Below are positions 43,611 through 52,592 of a stretch of DNA of 64,000 nucleotides, piece by piece; position 1 is the stretch's first letter, and every line of letters starts with the position of its first letter. A program made the translations under genes and the position numbers. The notes beneath the pieces are model-generated. The model made no database searches. It was given only the letters and a program-made list of their open reading frames with translations, and was not told where the DNA came from. The stretch comes from Gammaproteobacteria bacterium (GTDB taxonomy: Bacteria > Pseudomonadota > Gammaproteobacteria > Competibacterales > Competibacteraceae). Location: positions 186,001 to 250,000 of the forward strand of contig JACKNF010000004.1 of assembly GCA_024234995.1 (NCBI GenBank). The letters are read 5' to 3'.

Positions 43611-44498
43611 CTAAGCGGCAACGGCTTCTTCAGCAGCGGTCCTGCCGACGATGGATTCATCTTCTTCATCGAGAATGCCAAATTCCAGCAGCAGATCTTC
43701 CAATTCATCCATCGTCAATGGAGTTGGAATCACCAGCTTTTTGTTATCGACGATTTTTTGGGCCAGTTCGCGATATTCATCCGCCTGTTTGCAGTTGGGG
43801 TCATACTCGATCACAGTCATCCGGCGGATTTCGGCGCGCTGCACCACATTGTCGCGTGGCACGAAATGAATCATTTGGGTGCCCAGCCGTTCGGCCAATG
43901 CCTCAATCAGCTCAGCCTCGCGGTCAGTCTTGCGCGAATTGCAGATCAATCCAGCCAGCCGCACACTGCCCGATGTGGCGTATTTGCAAATACCCTTGGC
44001 AATGTTATTGGCCGCGTACATCGCCATCATCTCGCCCGAGACTACGATGTAGATTTCCTGGGCCTTATTTTCACGGATCGGCATGGCGAATCCGCCACAG
44101 ACCACATCGCCTAATACGTCATAGAAAACAAAGTCGAGTTCTTCGTCGTAAGCGCCTTCCTCTTCCAGAAAGTTGATGGCAGTGATAACGCCGCGCCCCG
44201 CGCAGCCGACACCGGGTTCCGGGCCGCCTGATTCGACGCAACGGACACCGCCGTAGCCGACTTTCAAGACGTCATCCAATTCCAGATCCTCGACCGTGCC
44301 GGCATCTGCCGCCATTTGCATGATGGTGCTCTGAGCTTTGGCATGGAGCATCAAGCGGGTGGAATCGGCTTTGGGGTCACAACCCACGATCATCACTTTC
44401 TTACCCACCGCAGCCAGCCCCGCCACCAGATTTTGGGTGGTGGTGGACTTGCCGATGCCGCCTTTCCCGTAAATTGCGCATTGACGTATCATTGCCAT
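43611..44498 (-). CDS. nifH: Nitrogenase iron protein (dinitrogenase reductase)
   Basis: From the ATG at 44498 (GGAGAG upstream) the product is 295 residues. The P-loop GKGGIGKST is at residues 11-19, and the 4Fe-4S ligands are Cys99 and Cys134. Arg102, in GCAGRGVI, corresponds to the arginine ADP-ribosylated by DraT, whose gene is divergent next door. It delivers electrons to the MoFe protein with ATP hydrolysis. The longer reading from 44552 would include the promoter and is rejected. The gene heads the nifHDKTY transcript from the sigma-54 promoter at 44548-44563. Confidence 0.98.
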   Translation of the reverse strand: MAMIRQCAIYGKGGIGKSTTTQNLVAGLAAVGKKVMIVGCDPKADSTRLMLHAKAQSTIMQMAADAGTVEDLELDDVLKVGYGGVRCVESGGPEPGVGCAGRGVITAINFLEEEGAYDEELDFVFYDVLGDVVCGGFAMPIRENKAQEIYIVVSGEMMAMYAANNIAKGICKYATSGSVRLAGLICNSRKTDREAELIEALAERLGTQMIHFVPRDNVVQRAEIRRMTVIEYDPNCKQADEYRELAQKIVDNKKLVIPTPLTMDELEDLLLEFGILDEEDESIVGRTAAEEAVAA

Positions 44499-44547
44499 GA
44501 TTTTGCTCTCCGGTCGCTGAATGATGAATCTTGCTTCTTCTCCATGT

Positions 44548-44563
44548 TTCAAACACCGTGCCA
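44548..44563 (-). promoter_or_regulatory. Sigma-54 promoter of nifHDK
   Basis: On the minus strand the sequence is TGGCACGGTGTTTGAA. The -24 GG is perfect within TGGCAC. The -12 element reads TTGA instead of TTGC, with the correct ten-base gap. It lies about 50 bases before the nifH start. Confidence 0.75.
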
Positions 44564-44637
44564 GAGATAGTTACTGATTAATATTTTGTTTTATAAAATA
44601 TATTTTTTATCCACGACCTAAATGGCGGGTGGCATAG

Positions 44638-45504
44638 ATGACAAATACCGTGGCTTGTAGGATTGATGACAATTCCACCACAACGCCAGAAACCACAGTG
44701 CGCCTGCCCCGCAATGCCTGCTTACCAATCAACCGCTGTAACCTGCCAGCCGCGATTCTGGGGGGCCTGACCTTCCAGCGTCATCCAGCGCCGTTACTGC
44801 TTGATGGCGTTGCAGAACTGCATTACCGGTTGTTCCGGCTGCTGAAACCCCTGATGGACCCGGTCGAACGGGCGCGGCAATTCATGGATTACATGACGGT
44901 GTACTTCCGGCTGGAGGCTTTGGAAGACGTCGGCCTGAGCCCGGGCCGGCCCAAGCTGCGCGGGCGGGCAGACTATCTACGGATGGTGCGTGGCTGGGCT
45001 TTCGATCCCGATTGCCGGGAAGGGGCCGTATTGAAAGGCTGGGTGGAATCCCGCTTCGGCTTACTCACTCATTATCATGGAGGACTGCTCGCCGATCGAA
45101 CCCATGATACCTATCTGCATTTTCTGGAAGCGCGCAGCCATGGTTTGTACAGCACTAACGCCCTCGAAGCGCAATTAGACCTTTTGTACACCTACTGCCA
45201 ATACGAACTGTATCGTTCGCAACCGGAAGTCACCCACGTGTGTCTGTACCGTGGTTTCAATCGTTTCAGCGATGCCCAAGTTCTGGCCCAGCTTAATCGC
45301 CGCAGCATGATCATACTGCTCAATAACCTTAGCTCTTTCAGCATCCGCCGGGAACGGGCTGAAGAATTCGGTGATCATCTACTACGGGTGCAAGTACCCA
45401 TATCCAAGGTATTTTTTTATAACCGGATGCTACCGGGGATGCTCAAGGGTGAAGATGAGTATGTGGTAATCGGCGGGGTTTACGAGGTAGAGCGGCTGGC
45501 TTGA
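44638..45504 (+). CDS. draT: NAD(+)-dinitrogen-reductase ADP-D-ribosyltransferase
   Basis: The product is 288 residues. The DraT family is recognised from CNLPAAILGGLTFQRHPAPLLLDGVAELHYRLFRLL (about 33-68), the central FHPDCREG-like FDPDCREGAVLKGWVESRFGLLTHYHGG and the VCLYRGFNRF segment. It transfers ADP-ribose from NAD to Arg102 of NifH when ammonium or darkness stops fixation. It is divergent from nifH and shares its control region: the activator site at 44656-44671 lies inside its first codons. The partner hydrolase gene draG is not in the window. Confidence 0.92.
   Translation: MTNTVACRIDDNSTTTPETTVRLPRNACLPINRCNLPAAILGGLTFQRHPAPLLLDGVAELHYRLFRLLKPLMDPVERARQFMDYMTVYFRLEALEDVGLSPGRPKLRGRADYLRMVRGWAFDPDCREGAVLKGWVESRFGLLTHYHGGLLADRTHDTYLHFLEARSHGLYSTNALEAQLDLLYTYCQYELYRSQPEVTHVCLYRGFNRFSDAQVLAQLNRRSMIILLNNLSSFSIRRERAEEFGDHLLRVQVPISKVFFYNRMLPGMLKGEDEYVVIGGVYEVERLA
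44656..44671 (-). promoter_or_regulatory. NifA upstream activator sequence for nifH, inside draT
   Basis: TGT (44656-44658), ten bases, then ACA (44669-44671) match the NifA site TGT-N10-ACA exactly. It lies about 100 bases upstream of the nifH sigma-54 promoter, a usual distance, but within codons 7-12 of draT. Confidence 0.65.
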
Positions 45505-45696
45505 AGAAACAGGGTCAGTTTAAGCAGTGGATGGCCGGCCGCATTGTTCACCGGCAAGCAATACTTGCTGTCCGCTCTTCTACTAAATGAGGAAGAAAAA
45601 TATAAAATTACTATAGTGTTACGATACAGAATATCAACTCCATGGCTTTATTTGATGATTAATATCTGGTTGTACAAAAACTGTATGGAGATGAAA

Positions 45697-47511
45697 ATGA
45701 GAACACTATCACTAAAGACCAAAGTCATTTTATTAGGTGTTATTCCGGCGTTTTTTCTGGCGCTGGTGTTGACCGCTTTCGATGTGTACCAGCTTTATCA
45801 ACTGGGCCAGCAGGAGATTGCTGCCGTGCGAACAAACATGTGGGCGGTCAAGAAAGCAGAGCTCAAGGACTACATGGACATTGCAATCGCAGCTATTCGC
45901 CCTTTATATGAAGGATCAGCAGCTGATGACCCCAAGGCGCAGGAACAAGCCCAGGTGATTCTACGCCGGCTTAATTATGGCGAAGATGGATACATATTTG
46001 CCAATCATTATGATGGAACCACATTGGTCAATCGGCCAAAACCAGAAAATGAAGGTAAGAATCAAGCAGATGCAAAGGATGCCAATGGATTTCTTTACCG
46101 TCATGAAATGCTTAAGAACGCCAGGCAAGGAAGTGGCTATGTCGAATATATGTTCAACAAGCCATCAAAAGGTCAGGTGGTAACCAAGCTAAGTTATGTA
46201 GTGGGTCTGGACAAGTGGCAATGGATGGTTGGCACTGGCTTTTACATTGACGATATTGACGATGCTGTTGCGCTGGCGAAACAGAAAAACTATCACAAAC
46301 TACGTGAAACGATCATAGTCGCCGTGATATTAGCCGTCATGGCACTAATAGTTGTGGGATTAATGAGTTGGATGGTAGCACAAGCACTGGGTAAGCGCGT
46401 GCAATTAGCAGCATCAGTATCCAGTCAAGTTGCACAAGGCAACTTGGCCATCGATGTACCAATGGCTTCGAGAGATGAAATTGGTCAGTTGTTTCAGGCT
46501 ATGCGAACGATGAACGCAGAGTTGCAGCGGATTGTCAGTCAGGTGACCCAGTCTGTTGCGCACGTCAGTTCCGCAGCGGCGGAGATTGCCCAAGGTAGCA
46601 CCGGCCTCTCTCAACGCACCGAAGAACAAGCCTCTGCATTAGAAGAGACCGCCTCTAGCATGGAAGAGCTGACCAGTACAGTTAAACAAAGCACCGATAA
46701 CGCTGGGCAAGCGAATCAACTGGCTGAGGCTGCACGAGCTCAGGCCGAGCAAGGCGGGCAGGTGGTTGAGCAAGCGGTGACAGCGATGAACGCTATTCAC
46801 CACAGCAGCCGCCAGATCGCTGACATTATTGGTGTCATTGACGAAATTGCCTTTCAAACTAACTTGCTAGCATTGAACGCCGCTGTGGAAGCCGCACGGG
46901 CCGGGGAGCAAGGCCGAGGATTTGCGGTAGTAGCAGCTGAGGTAAGGAAACTCGCTCAGCGCAGTGCCGATGCTGCCAAGGAAATCAAAGCGCTGATTAC
47001 CGACAGCGTGGCCAAGGTTGAGAATGGCAGCAAACTGGTAGAACAATCCGGTCAGACCCTCCAGGAGATTGTCACCGCAGTCAAGAAAGTCAGTGACATC
47101 GTCGCTGAGATGGCAGCTGCAGCTCGAGAGCAAGCCAGCGGTATCGAACAAGTTAACAAAGCTATTTTGCAGATGGATCAAGTGACCCAGCAAAACGCGG
47201 CCCTGGTAGAAGAAACGGCGGCGGCCAGCCAGTCGATGGGGGAACAGGCGCGTGAACTGAAAGACCTAATGGATTTCTTTAAGCTGAAACAGCAGGAAAC
47301 GATTACTCAGACAGTTGCCGCTACCCCCAATTTGCAAAGCAAAGGCAAGGCGCAAACTAAACTGCAACCGGTTCCGGGATCAAGGCACCATCTATCCGCA
47401 GATAAAAAACCGTCCGCCGCTGCCAAGACCCGTCCCGTGCTTCGTTCCGTTCCAGTCAAGGGTAAAACAGCAACCATTGCTGATGCAGCTCATGAATGGG
47501 AAGAGTTTTAG
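45697..47511 (+). CDS. Methyl-accepting chemotaxis protein with Cache sensor
   Basis: From the ATG at 45697 (GGAG upstream) the product is 604 residues. A membrane helix (about 9-30) is followed by a periplasmic sCache_2-type domain (about 35-200, with GYIFANHYDGTTLVNRP and QWMVGTGFYIDDIDDAV), a second helix (about 208-228), a HAMP region and the signalling coiled coil. Its tip is EIAFQTNLLALNAAVEAARAGEQGRGFAVVAAEVRKLAQRSADAAKEIK. It would couple a small ligand, often a carboxylic acid, to flagellar control. A TRAP carboxylate-type transporter follows. A longer start at 45544 is rejected for lack of a ribosome site. Confidence 0.92.
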   Translation: MRTLSLKTKVILLGVIPAFFLALVLTAFDVYQLYQLGQQEIAAVRTNMWAVKKAELKDYMDIAIAAIRPLYEGSAADDPKAQEQAQVILRRLNYGEDGYIFANHYDGTTLVNRPKPENEGKNQADAKDANGFLYRHEMLKNARQGSGYVEYMFNKPSKGQVVTKLSYVVGLDKWQWMVGTGFYIDDIDDAVALAKQKNYHKLRETIIVAVILAVMALIVVGLMSWMVAQALGKRVQLAASVSSQVAQGNLAIDVPMASRDEIGQLFQAMRTMNAELQRIVSQVTQSVAHVSSAAAEIAQGSTGLSQRTEEQASALEETASSMEELTSTVKQSTDNAGQANQLAEAARAQAEQGGQVVEQAVTAMNAIHHSSRQIADIIGVIDEIAFQTNLLALNAAVEAARAGEQGRGFAVVAAEVRKLAQRSADAAKEIKALITDSVAKVENGSKLVEQSGQTLQEIVTAVKKVSDIVAEMAAAAREQASGIEQVNKAILQMDQVTQQNAALVEETAAASQSMGEQARELKDLMDFFKLKQQETITQTVAATPNLQSKGKAQTKLQPVPGSRHHLSADKKPSAAAKTRPVLRSVPVKGKTATIADAAHEWEEF

Positions 47512-47592
47512 CCGCTGTAAAAAATGCCTTTCTTCTAAACTTGCAGAAGAGAGGCGCGCAATGAAGATTGAACCGGCACAGGGGAGATGATT

Positions 47593-47766
47593 TCAAAAAT
47601 GACGCCTTGCCCAACGTATATAAGCCACTGACAAAGCACGCTTGACACGCGATCCTTGATCCACACGCTGATCACCTCGGATAAAATTCAATCCGCATTC
47701 ACAGTAACGGCCACGTTGCTGTTCCCAGACGGGACCGTCCTCCGCCACGGACAGCCTGTCACACCG
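47593..47766 (-). pseudogene. Possible IS1-like transposase zinc-ribbon remnant
   Basis: A minus-strand frame reads VWEQQRGRYCECGLNFIRGDQR, followed by VKRALSVAYIRWARRHF and a stop. It resembles the RYRCKDCG.NFT.GDRR segment of IS1-type InsA proteins, with part of the cysteine pattern retained. A stop stands directly upstream and no element ends were found. The rest of the 47512-48000 gap is AT-rich with no other content recognised. Confidence 0.35.
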
Positions 47767-48000
47767 CTAGCAACTTCACCAAGGCCGCCTCCAAGGAAAG
47801 CTGACGCTTCTATTTTCAGGTGAACACCCTTAAATCAACAATATGCATATATCTAATTAGCCATTCTATATCCTTAAACTTACGATTTTGTAACTCCTAT
47901 ATTTTTTCAGTTTCCTGGAATTTAGCGGCTGGCGCATCTAGATTTTCAAAGTCGGCTTTTCGCCGCCATTGTTTGCGAACCGATAAGGAGGAAAACAAAC

Positions 48001-49155
48001 ATGATAAATCTTAGATTCCTGTTTAGTCTCTTTATTGCGCTATCATGTAGCGTAATTACACCATCCTTTGCTGCCCGTGAAAAATTTGGCGCTGATCTGA
48101 GACATGAAGAAGTCAAAAGAGAACTTCGAACCATTAAGCCTTCTAAAGAAGAATTCCGCTGGAAGATGGTCATGCCCTGGACAGAGGGATTGCTGTTTTA
48201 TGACATGGCCCAGCATTTCGCCGATACCGTTGCTCTCGCCTCCGGCGGCCGGCTCGAAATCAAGCTTTTTCCTGCTGGTGCGCTGGTTGGTGCGATGGAA
48301 AGTTTTGACGCCGTTAGCAAAGGATCCGCCGAAATTGGCCACGACTGGCCTGGTTACTGGAAAGGGAAAAATGAAGCCTTCGTAGCATTCGCCTCAGTAC
48401 CGTTCGGCTTGGACACTGAAGGCTACAACATCTGGCTGTACGAGCGCGGTGGTTTAAAAATGATGCAGGACCTATACGGGCAATACAACCTGTATGCACT
48501 GCCTGGCGGTAATGGCGGCCAGGAAATGGGATTATTTTCCAATAAAAAAGCCACAAAAATGTCGGATTTCAAAGGGCTGCGGGTACGCACCCCAGGCTGG
48601 TACATGGACATCATGAACAGTTTAGGCGCCAGTGTAACCCCTTTGCCTGGTGGTGAAGTCTATCTGGCCCTGGAACGGGGCGTTATCGATGCGGCTGAAT
48701 TCAGCACTCCAGCGATGAATTACCCGATGGGTTTTGACGAAATTACTAAATATGTCATTGAGCCGGGTGTCCATCAACCTTCGGTCCAGTGCGCGTTCTT
48801 CATCAACAAGGATGCCTGGGACAAATTACCGGCTGATCTGAAATGGATTGTTGATACAGCAGCAAAGGAAACCCAGCTTTGGTCAACTGCTTGGCAAGAA
48901 AACCTTAATATAGAAGCGATCAACCGCTTCAAGGGAAAGGTTGAGTTTGTGCGCATGGACGACGAAACCATCACCAACTTCGCAAAGCGCACTAAAGCGT
49001 ATCTGGATGAACTCAAAGCCAAGTATCCTGATGTAAAGAAAGTGCTTGATTCACAGGACAAATTCCGTAAGGACTTTGCTGAATGGCGTGAAATTCGCAG
49101 CGGCGTGACACCCTGGCCGATGGACGATTACATCGCCGGCAAGCGTACTCAATAA
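48001..49155 (+). CDS. TRAP transporter substrate-binding protein
   Basis: The product is 384 residues with a signal peptide (MINLRFLFSLFIALSCSVITPSFA). It has the DctP-family fold: FRWKMVMPWTEGLLFYDMAQHFADTVALASGGRLEIKLFPAGALVGAMESFDAVSKGSAEIGH (about 55-117), then DFKGLRVRTPGWYMDIMNSLGASVTPLPGGEVYLALERGVIDAAEF, which holds the arginine that binds carboxylates. It resembles the TakP branch that binds 2-oxoacids, but this is inference. AAGGAGG precedes the ATG. It is the first gene of a TRAP operon, separated from the membrane genes by a strong palindrome. Confidence 0.9.
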   Translation: MINLRFLFSLFIALSCSVITPSFAAREKFGADLRHEEVKRELRTIKPSKEEFRWKMVMPWTEGLLFYDMAQHFADTVALASGGRLEIKLFPAGALVGAMESFDAVSKGSAEIGHDWPGYWKGKNEAFVAFASVPFGLDTEGYNIWLYERGGLKMMQDLYGQYNLYALPGGNGGQEMGLFSNKKATKMSDFKGLRVRTPGWYMDIMNSLGASVTPLPGGEVYLALERGVIDAAEFSTPAMNYPMGFDEITKYVIEPGVHQPSVQCAFFINKDAWDKLPADLKWIVDTAAKETQLWSTAWQENLNIEAINRFKGKVEFVRMDDETITNFAKRTKAYLDELKAKYPDVKKVLDSQDKFRKDFAEWREIRSGVTPWPMDDYIAGKRTQ

Positions 49156-49213
49156 TCATCCAATCTCTCATCTAACCTTCACCATCATTCACCTCACTAA
49201 AGGATGTGGGGCA

Positions 49214-49245
49214 AGCTTCCAGCCTGCTTAAGCAGGCTGGAAGCT
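49214..49245 (+). other. Perfect 32-bp palindrome between dctP- and dctQ-like genes
   Basis: The sequence runs from AGCTTCCAGCC to GGCTGGAAGCT and is its own reverse complement over all 32 bases. A second smaller hairpin (TTCCTG 49263-49268, CAGGAA 49275-49280) follows. Such structures often stabilise the binding-protein message or partly stop transcription, so that the periplasmic protein is made in excess over the membrane parts. Confidence 0.6.
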
Positions 49246-49309
49246 GCTGGCTCCATACTCTCTTCCTGTTGCAGCAGGAACCACTGAAAATTGTATGGAG
49301 GGATGGCGT

Positions 49310-49828
49310 ATGCGTAAATTTGCTCAGGCAATCGATACTCTAAATGAAAACGCCGGCTATTACAGCGCCTTTCTAGTTCTTCCCTTACTGTGTGTTGTCA
49401 GCTACGAAGTCATCATGCGTTACGGCTTCAATGCACCGACTTCTTGGGGATTTGAGGCTACGACCTTCCTCTATGGTGTCCATTTTGTGCTGGGTCTAGG
49501 CTATACACACAAGCATAATGGCCATGTTGCTATTGATGTCTTTGAAGTCCGGCTGGCCACTCGAACCCGTACTCTGCTCAGAATTGCAGTCAATCTGATC
49601 ATTTTTATTCCAACAATGGGTTTGATTTCTATCTGGTCGGTGATTTATGCAGGCACCGCCTGGATGCAAGGGGAACTCGCCTCTAGCTCCTGGGCGCCAC
49701 CGCTTTATCCCTTCAAAACACTTATGGCTATTGGTTTTGTGCTGTTATTCCTACAGGGCATTGCCAAATTGATCCACGATTTCCACCACCTGAATCAGCC
49801 AGTCTTCTCCGGAGAAAACCCATTATGA
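49310..49828 (+). CDS. TRAP transporter small permease subunit (DctQ-type)
   Basis: From the ATG at 49310 (GGAGG eight bases upstream) the product is 172 residues. It has four hydrophobic helices and the family pattern VVSYEVIMRYGFNAPTSWGFEATTFLYGVHFVLGLGYTHKHNGHVAIDV (about 30-78). It pairs with the large subunit encoded 4 bases overlapped downstream. The start at 49295 is possible but places the ribosome site inside the reading frame. Confidence 0.9.
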   Translation: MRKFAQAIDTLNENAGYYSAFLVLPLLCVVSYEVIMRYGFNAPTSWGFEATTFLYGVHFVLGLGYTHKHNGHVAIDVFEVRLATRTRTLLRIAVNLIIFIPTMGLISIWSVIYAGTAWMQGELASSSWAPPLYPFKTLMAIGFVLLFLQGIAKLIHDFHHLNQPVFSGENPL

Positions 49829-51165
49829 ATCCTGAGTTGCTGACCCTCTTAATGTTTCTTACGCTGATTCTCTGCATTCCTCTAGGGCATTCACTGGCCA
49901 TTACCTTGGCGGCGGTCGCCCTGCTCTTTGGCCTGATTGACAACGGCTTTAACGTGCCGGCTTTGCTGGATCTATTTGTCAACAATAACTGGGGTACCTT
50001 TTTAAACTACACCCTGGTGGCTATTCCGTTGTTTATTTTTATGGCGCAGATTCTGGATCGCTCTAAAGTTTCTGAGGGATTATTTGACGCACTCTATCGC
50101 TCATTGGGTAAGGTGCGTGGAGGGTTAGGCTTGGCGGTCATCGTAGTCAGCACCGTATTCGCCGCTACGACCGGCATCATTGGCGCCTCGGTGGTGGCCA
50201 TGGGCCTGATGGCCGGACCGGCGCTGCTGCAACGCGGCTACAATCGAGGTATGTCAGCCGGCATCATCTGTTCTTCAGGCACTCTCGGTATTCTCATTCC
50301 ACCAAGCATTATGCTGGTGGTATATGGAGGGCTAACTGGCTTGAAAGAAACGTCAGTTGGAAATCTATTCGCTGGGGCGATCCTGCCGGGGCTGGTTCTG
50401 TCCGGGTTGTATTTGGCCTATGTCGCTACCCGTTGCAGCATTAACCCTAGCCTGGGCCCCCCCATTCCCGCTGAAGAGGACACACTGACAGCGGGACAAA
50501 AAACCATCATAATTCTTAAGAGTTTTCTTCCGCCTTTCGGTTTAATTTTGCTGGTCATGGGCACCATCCTGGCTGGCGTTGCCACACCCACGGAAGCAGC
50601 TGCTATGGGGGGTCTTGGGGCATTGGTATTAGCATTGGTTAACCGCATGCTCACTTGGGAGGTCATTGTACTATCCTGTGTCTCGACTTTGCGGATCACC
50701 TGCATGATCATGCTGCTTTTCGTCGGCGGTAAACTGTTCAGTGTGGTGTTTCTCAGCATCGGCGGGGGCGATGTGGTTGCCGATCTATTGCTAGGCATGG
50801 ATGTCAGTCCCTATGTAGTCTTAGCAATCATGATGGCGGTAGTATTTTTTCTGGGCATGTTTATCGACTGGGCAGCAATTCTGCTCGTCACTGTACCAAT
50901 TTTTACCCCCATCGCGATGGATCTAGATTTCAATCCGCTGTGGTTCGCCATGTTAGTCTGCGTGAACTTACAGACTTCATTCCTGACACCACCGTTCGGT
51001 TATGCCCTGTTCTATTTCAAAGGTGTCGCACCCCCAGCATACACGATGGGCGATATCTACAAGGGCATCATGCCCTTTGTCATGATCCAAATCCTTGGAT
51101 TAATCCTCATGGTGATTTTCCCCAGCCTGATTACCTGGCTGCCGTCGGTCTTTTTCAGCAATTAA
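49825..51165 (+). CDS. TRAP transporter large permease subunit (DctM-type)
   Basis: The product is 446 residues with about twelve hydrophobic helices. The DctM signatures FMAQILDRSKVSEGLFDALYRSLGKVRGGLGLAVIVVSTVFAATTGIIGASVVAMGLMAGPALL and GTLGILIPPSIMLVVYG are present, as is a second GTILAGVATPTEAAAMG repeat. It forms the sodium-coupled translocation channel of the TRAP system with the small subunit and the binding protein. Its ATG overlaps the stop of the small subunit gene. The substrate is likely a carboxylic acid. Confidence 0.93.
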   Translation: MNPELLTLLMFLTLILCIPLGHSLAITLAAVALLFGLIDNGFNVPALLDLFVNNNWGTFLNYTLVAIPLFIFMAQILDRSKVSEGLFDALYRSLGKVRGGLGLAVIVVSTVFAATTGIIGASVVAMGLMAGPALLQRGYNRGMSAGIICSSGTLGILIPPSIMLVVYGGLTGLKETSVGNLFAGAILPGLVLSGLYLAYVATRCSINPSLGPPIPAEEDTLTAGQKTIIILKSFLPPFGLILLVMGTILAGVATPTEAAAMGGLGALVLALVNRMLTWEVIVLSCVSTLRITCMIMLLFVGGKLFSVVFLSIGGGDVVADLLLGMDVSPYVVLAIMMAVVFFLGMFIDWAAILLVTVPIFTPIAMDLDFNPLWFAMLVCVNLQTSFLTPPFGYALFYFKGVAPPAYTMGDIYKGIMPFVMIQILGLILMVIFPSLITWLPSVFFSN

Positions 51166-51255
51166 GCAGCGCAAGGAAAGAAGAAAAAAGGGGTTACCCT
51201 CTTTTTGGCAACCCAAAGGAGCACGATAGATCAAAAACCAGGCTGCAATGCGGTG

Positions 51256-51275
51256 AATATGCCACGTGGAATATT
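51256..51275. promoter_or_regulatory. parS-like palindrome, imperfect copy
   Basis: AATATGCCACGTGGAATATT differs at one position from the perfect palindrome at 56202-56221. The core CCACGTGGAA resembles the ParB site consensus TGTTCCACGTGGAACA. It lies between the convergent TRAP and radical SAM genes, where a gene operator would be unusual. A TRAP terminator may lie at about 51190-51215, where GGGTT and AACCC pair. Confidence 0.4.
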
Positions 51276-51302
51276 TAACGAACTGCCGTCGAATAGAAAG
51301 GA

Positions 51303-52451
51303 TCAAGCCGCTACCGTATGAGATACCCCTGCTTCCCGCGCCAAGGTACGCGCTGCCCGCTCCATCCGGCTGAACATCGTTTTGTATAACTCACAGTAGG
51401 GATCTTTCTCAAACAGCGAGCCGTACACAGTGTAGGTTCGAACCGGGCAGCCACCGTGACATAGCGACAAATAGTCGCAGCTCAGACAATCGCGCTGAAT
51501 CAGTTGCACCGGCCGCTCGTTAAATTGCTGGCGGGCTGGACTGTTACTCAGCAATTCACCGAAGCTGCCGCATTCAAAGATGTTGCCGTAATGGTAGTCA
51601 GGATAACTGGTCACCCAGCAGTCGCATTGCGCTACATAACCGCGGGCATCGATGGAAACCAACGCGTTGGCGCAATTCTCGCCCCAGATACAAGGCAGGG
51701 TCGCTGGCTCATGACTGAAATGCTGGAGCAATGCATCAAGCGGTCCGACCCGGACTCCTTTATGGTAACCGCGCTCCAGCCAGACATCCGCTAGTTCCGT
51801 GTAGAAACGGCTGAGTTTCTCTACCTCCGCCACCGGCAATTCCTTTTTGGCGCGAGTCGCTTCGCCGCCAGGGAAGGGTGTGTTGACCTGGAAGTCGGTG
51901 ATACCCAGTTCATCAACAAAGTGGGTATAGAACCGCTCCGCACCGATATCTAGGGTTGCTTGATTCGGCACAGCGATGACTTGTACATCAATGCCCGCCG
52001 CCCGCGCTTCCCGCACCCGTTTGCCCCAGATTTCGTTGTAGCTCTCTGGTCCTTGACCGAGCAGTTTGCGGTGCAGGTTAGGATAGTCCAGCGAGGTACC
52101 CACCGAATTACCGAACATTTTAGCGAGCACCGGATTCCAGCGGGAGCTATAGGCCAGCATGTTGCTTTGCAGGCTGTGAAAAACCTGTTTACCACGCGCA
52201 TCCGCCTCTCGCTGGATCAAATCATAGGCCTGTTCATACCAGCCCGGCGGCAATAGCATCGCTTCACCGCCTTGCCAATAGATGGTCAACGCCGCCAGCG
52301 ATTTTTCCACCATATAGTCCAGCACCTTGCGTATCATTTCACCCAACCGGTCAAGGGTAAGCCGATCAGCCGTTTTATCTTCAAAGCAGTATTCGCAATC
52401 CGCATTACACTGTAGAGTGGAGAGCAAAATCAGTGAGAAATGGTTTTTCAT
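51303..52451 (-). CDS. Radical SAM/SPASM domain protein
   Basis: The product is 382 residues. The radical SAM cluster motif is CNADCEYC (residues 15-22), followed by an IYWQGGEAMLLPPGWYEQAYDLI glycine motif. The SPASM end carries many Cys: CIWGENC, QCDCW, CLSCDYLSLCHGGCPVRTY and a final YCELY, enough for auxiliary 4Fe-4S clusters. The form is like anaerobic sulfatase-maturing enzymes and peptide-modifying SPASM proteins. No sulfatase or obvious precursor peptide is adjacent, so the substrate is unknown. It stands alone, divergent from the DUF3015-type gene. Confidence 0.87.
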   Translation of the reverse strand: MKNHFSLILLSTLQCNADCEYCFEDKTADRLTLDRLGEMIRKVLDYMVEKSLAALTIYWQGGEAMLLPPGWYEQAYDLIQREADARGKQVFHSLQSNMLAYSSRWNPVLAKMFGNSVGTSLDYPNLHRKLLGQGPESYNEIWGKRVREARAAGIDVQVIAVPNQATLDIGAERFYTHFVDELGITDFQVNTPFPGGEATRAKKELPVAEVEKLSRFYTELADVWLERGYHKGVRVGPLDALLQHFSHEPATLPCIWGENCANALVSIDARGYVAQCDCWVTSYPDYHYGNIFECGSFGELLSNSPARQQFNERPVQLIQRDCLSCDYLSLCHGGCPVRTYTVYGSLFEKDPYCELYKTMFSRMERAARTLAREAGVSHTVAA

Positions 52452-52592
52452 GCGGAGAGATCCTCATCAGGGAGGCAAAAGGCCGTGGGCACTGTCAAAT
52501 GGTGTAAGCGGAGCTTTTGTTATATTTAAGCTTCAACTTTCGACCATTCACATTATCATAGGCGCATCTGAAGCTTTTCTGAGGAAACATTT

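Noticed and set aside
45544..45696. Longer start for the chemoreceptor
   Set aside because: The extra 51 residues have no family similarity and include an isolated hydrophobic run. GGAG stands six bases before the ATG at 45697.
47900..48000. TGGCGC near 47930 as a sigma-54 promoter for the TRAP operon
   Set aside because: No TTGC-type -12 element at the required distance, and no TGT-N10-ACA site nearby.
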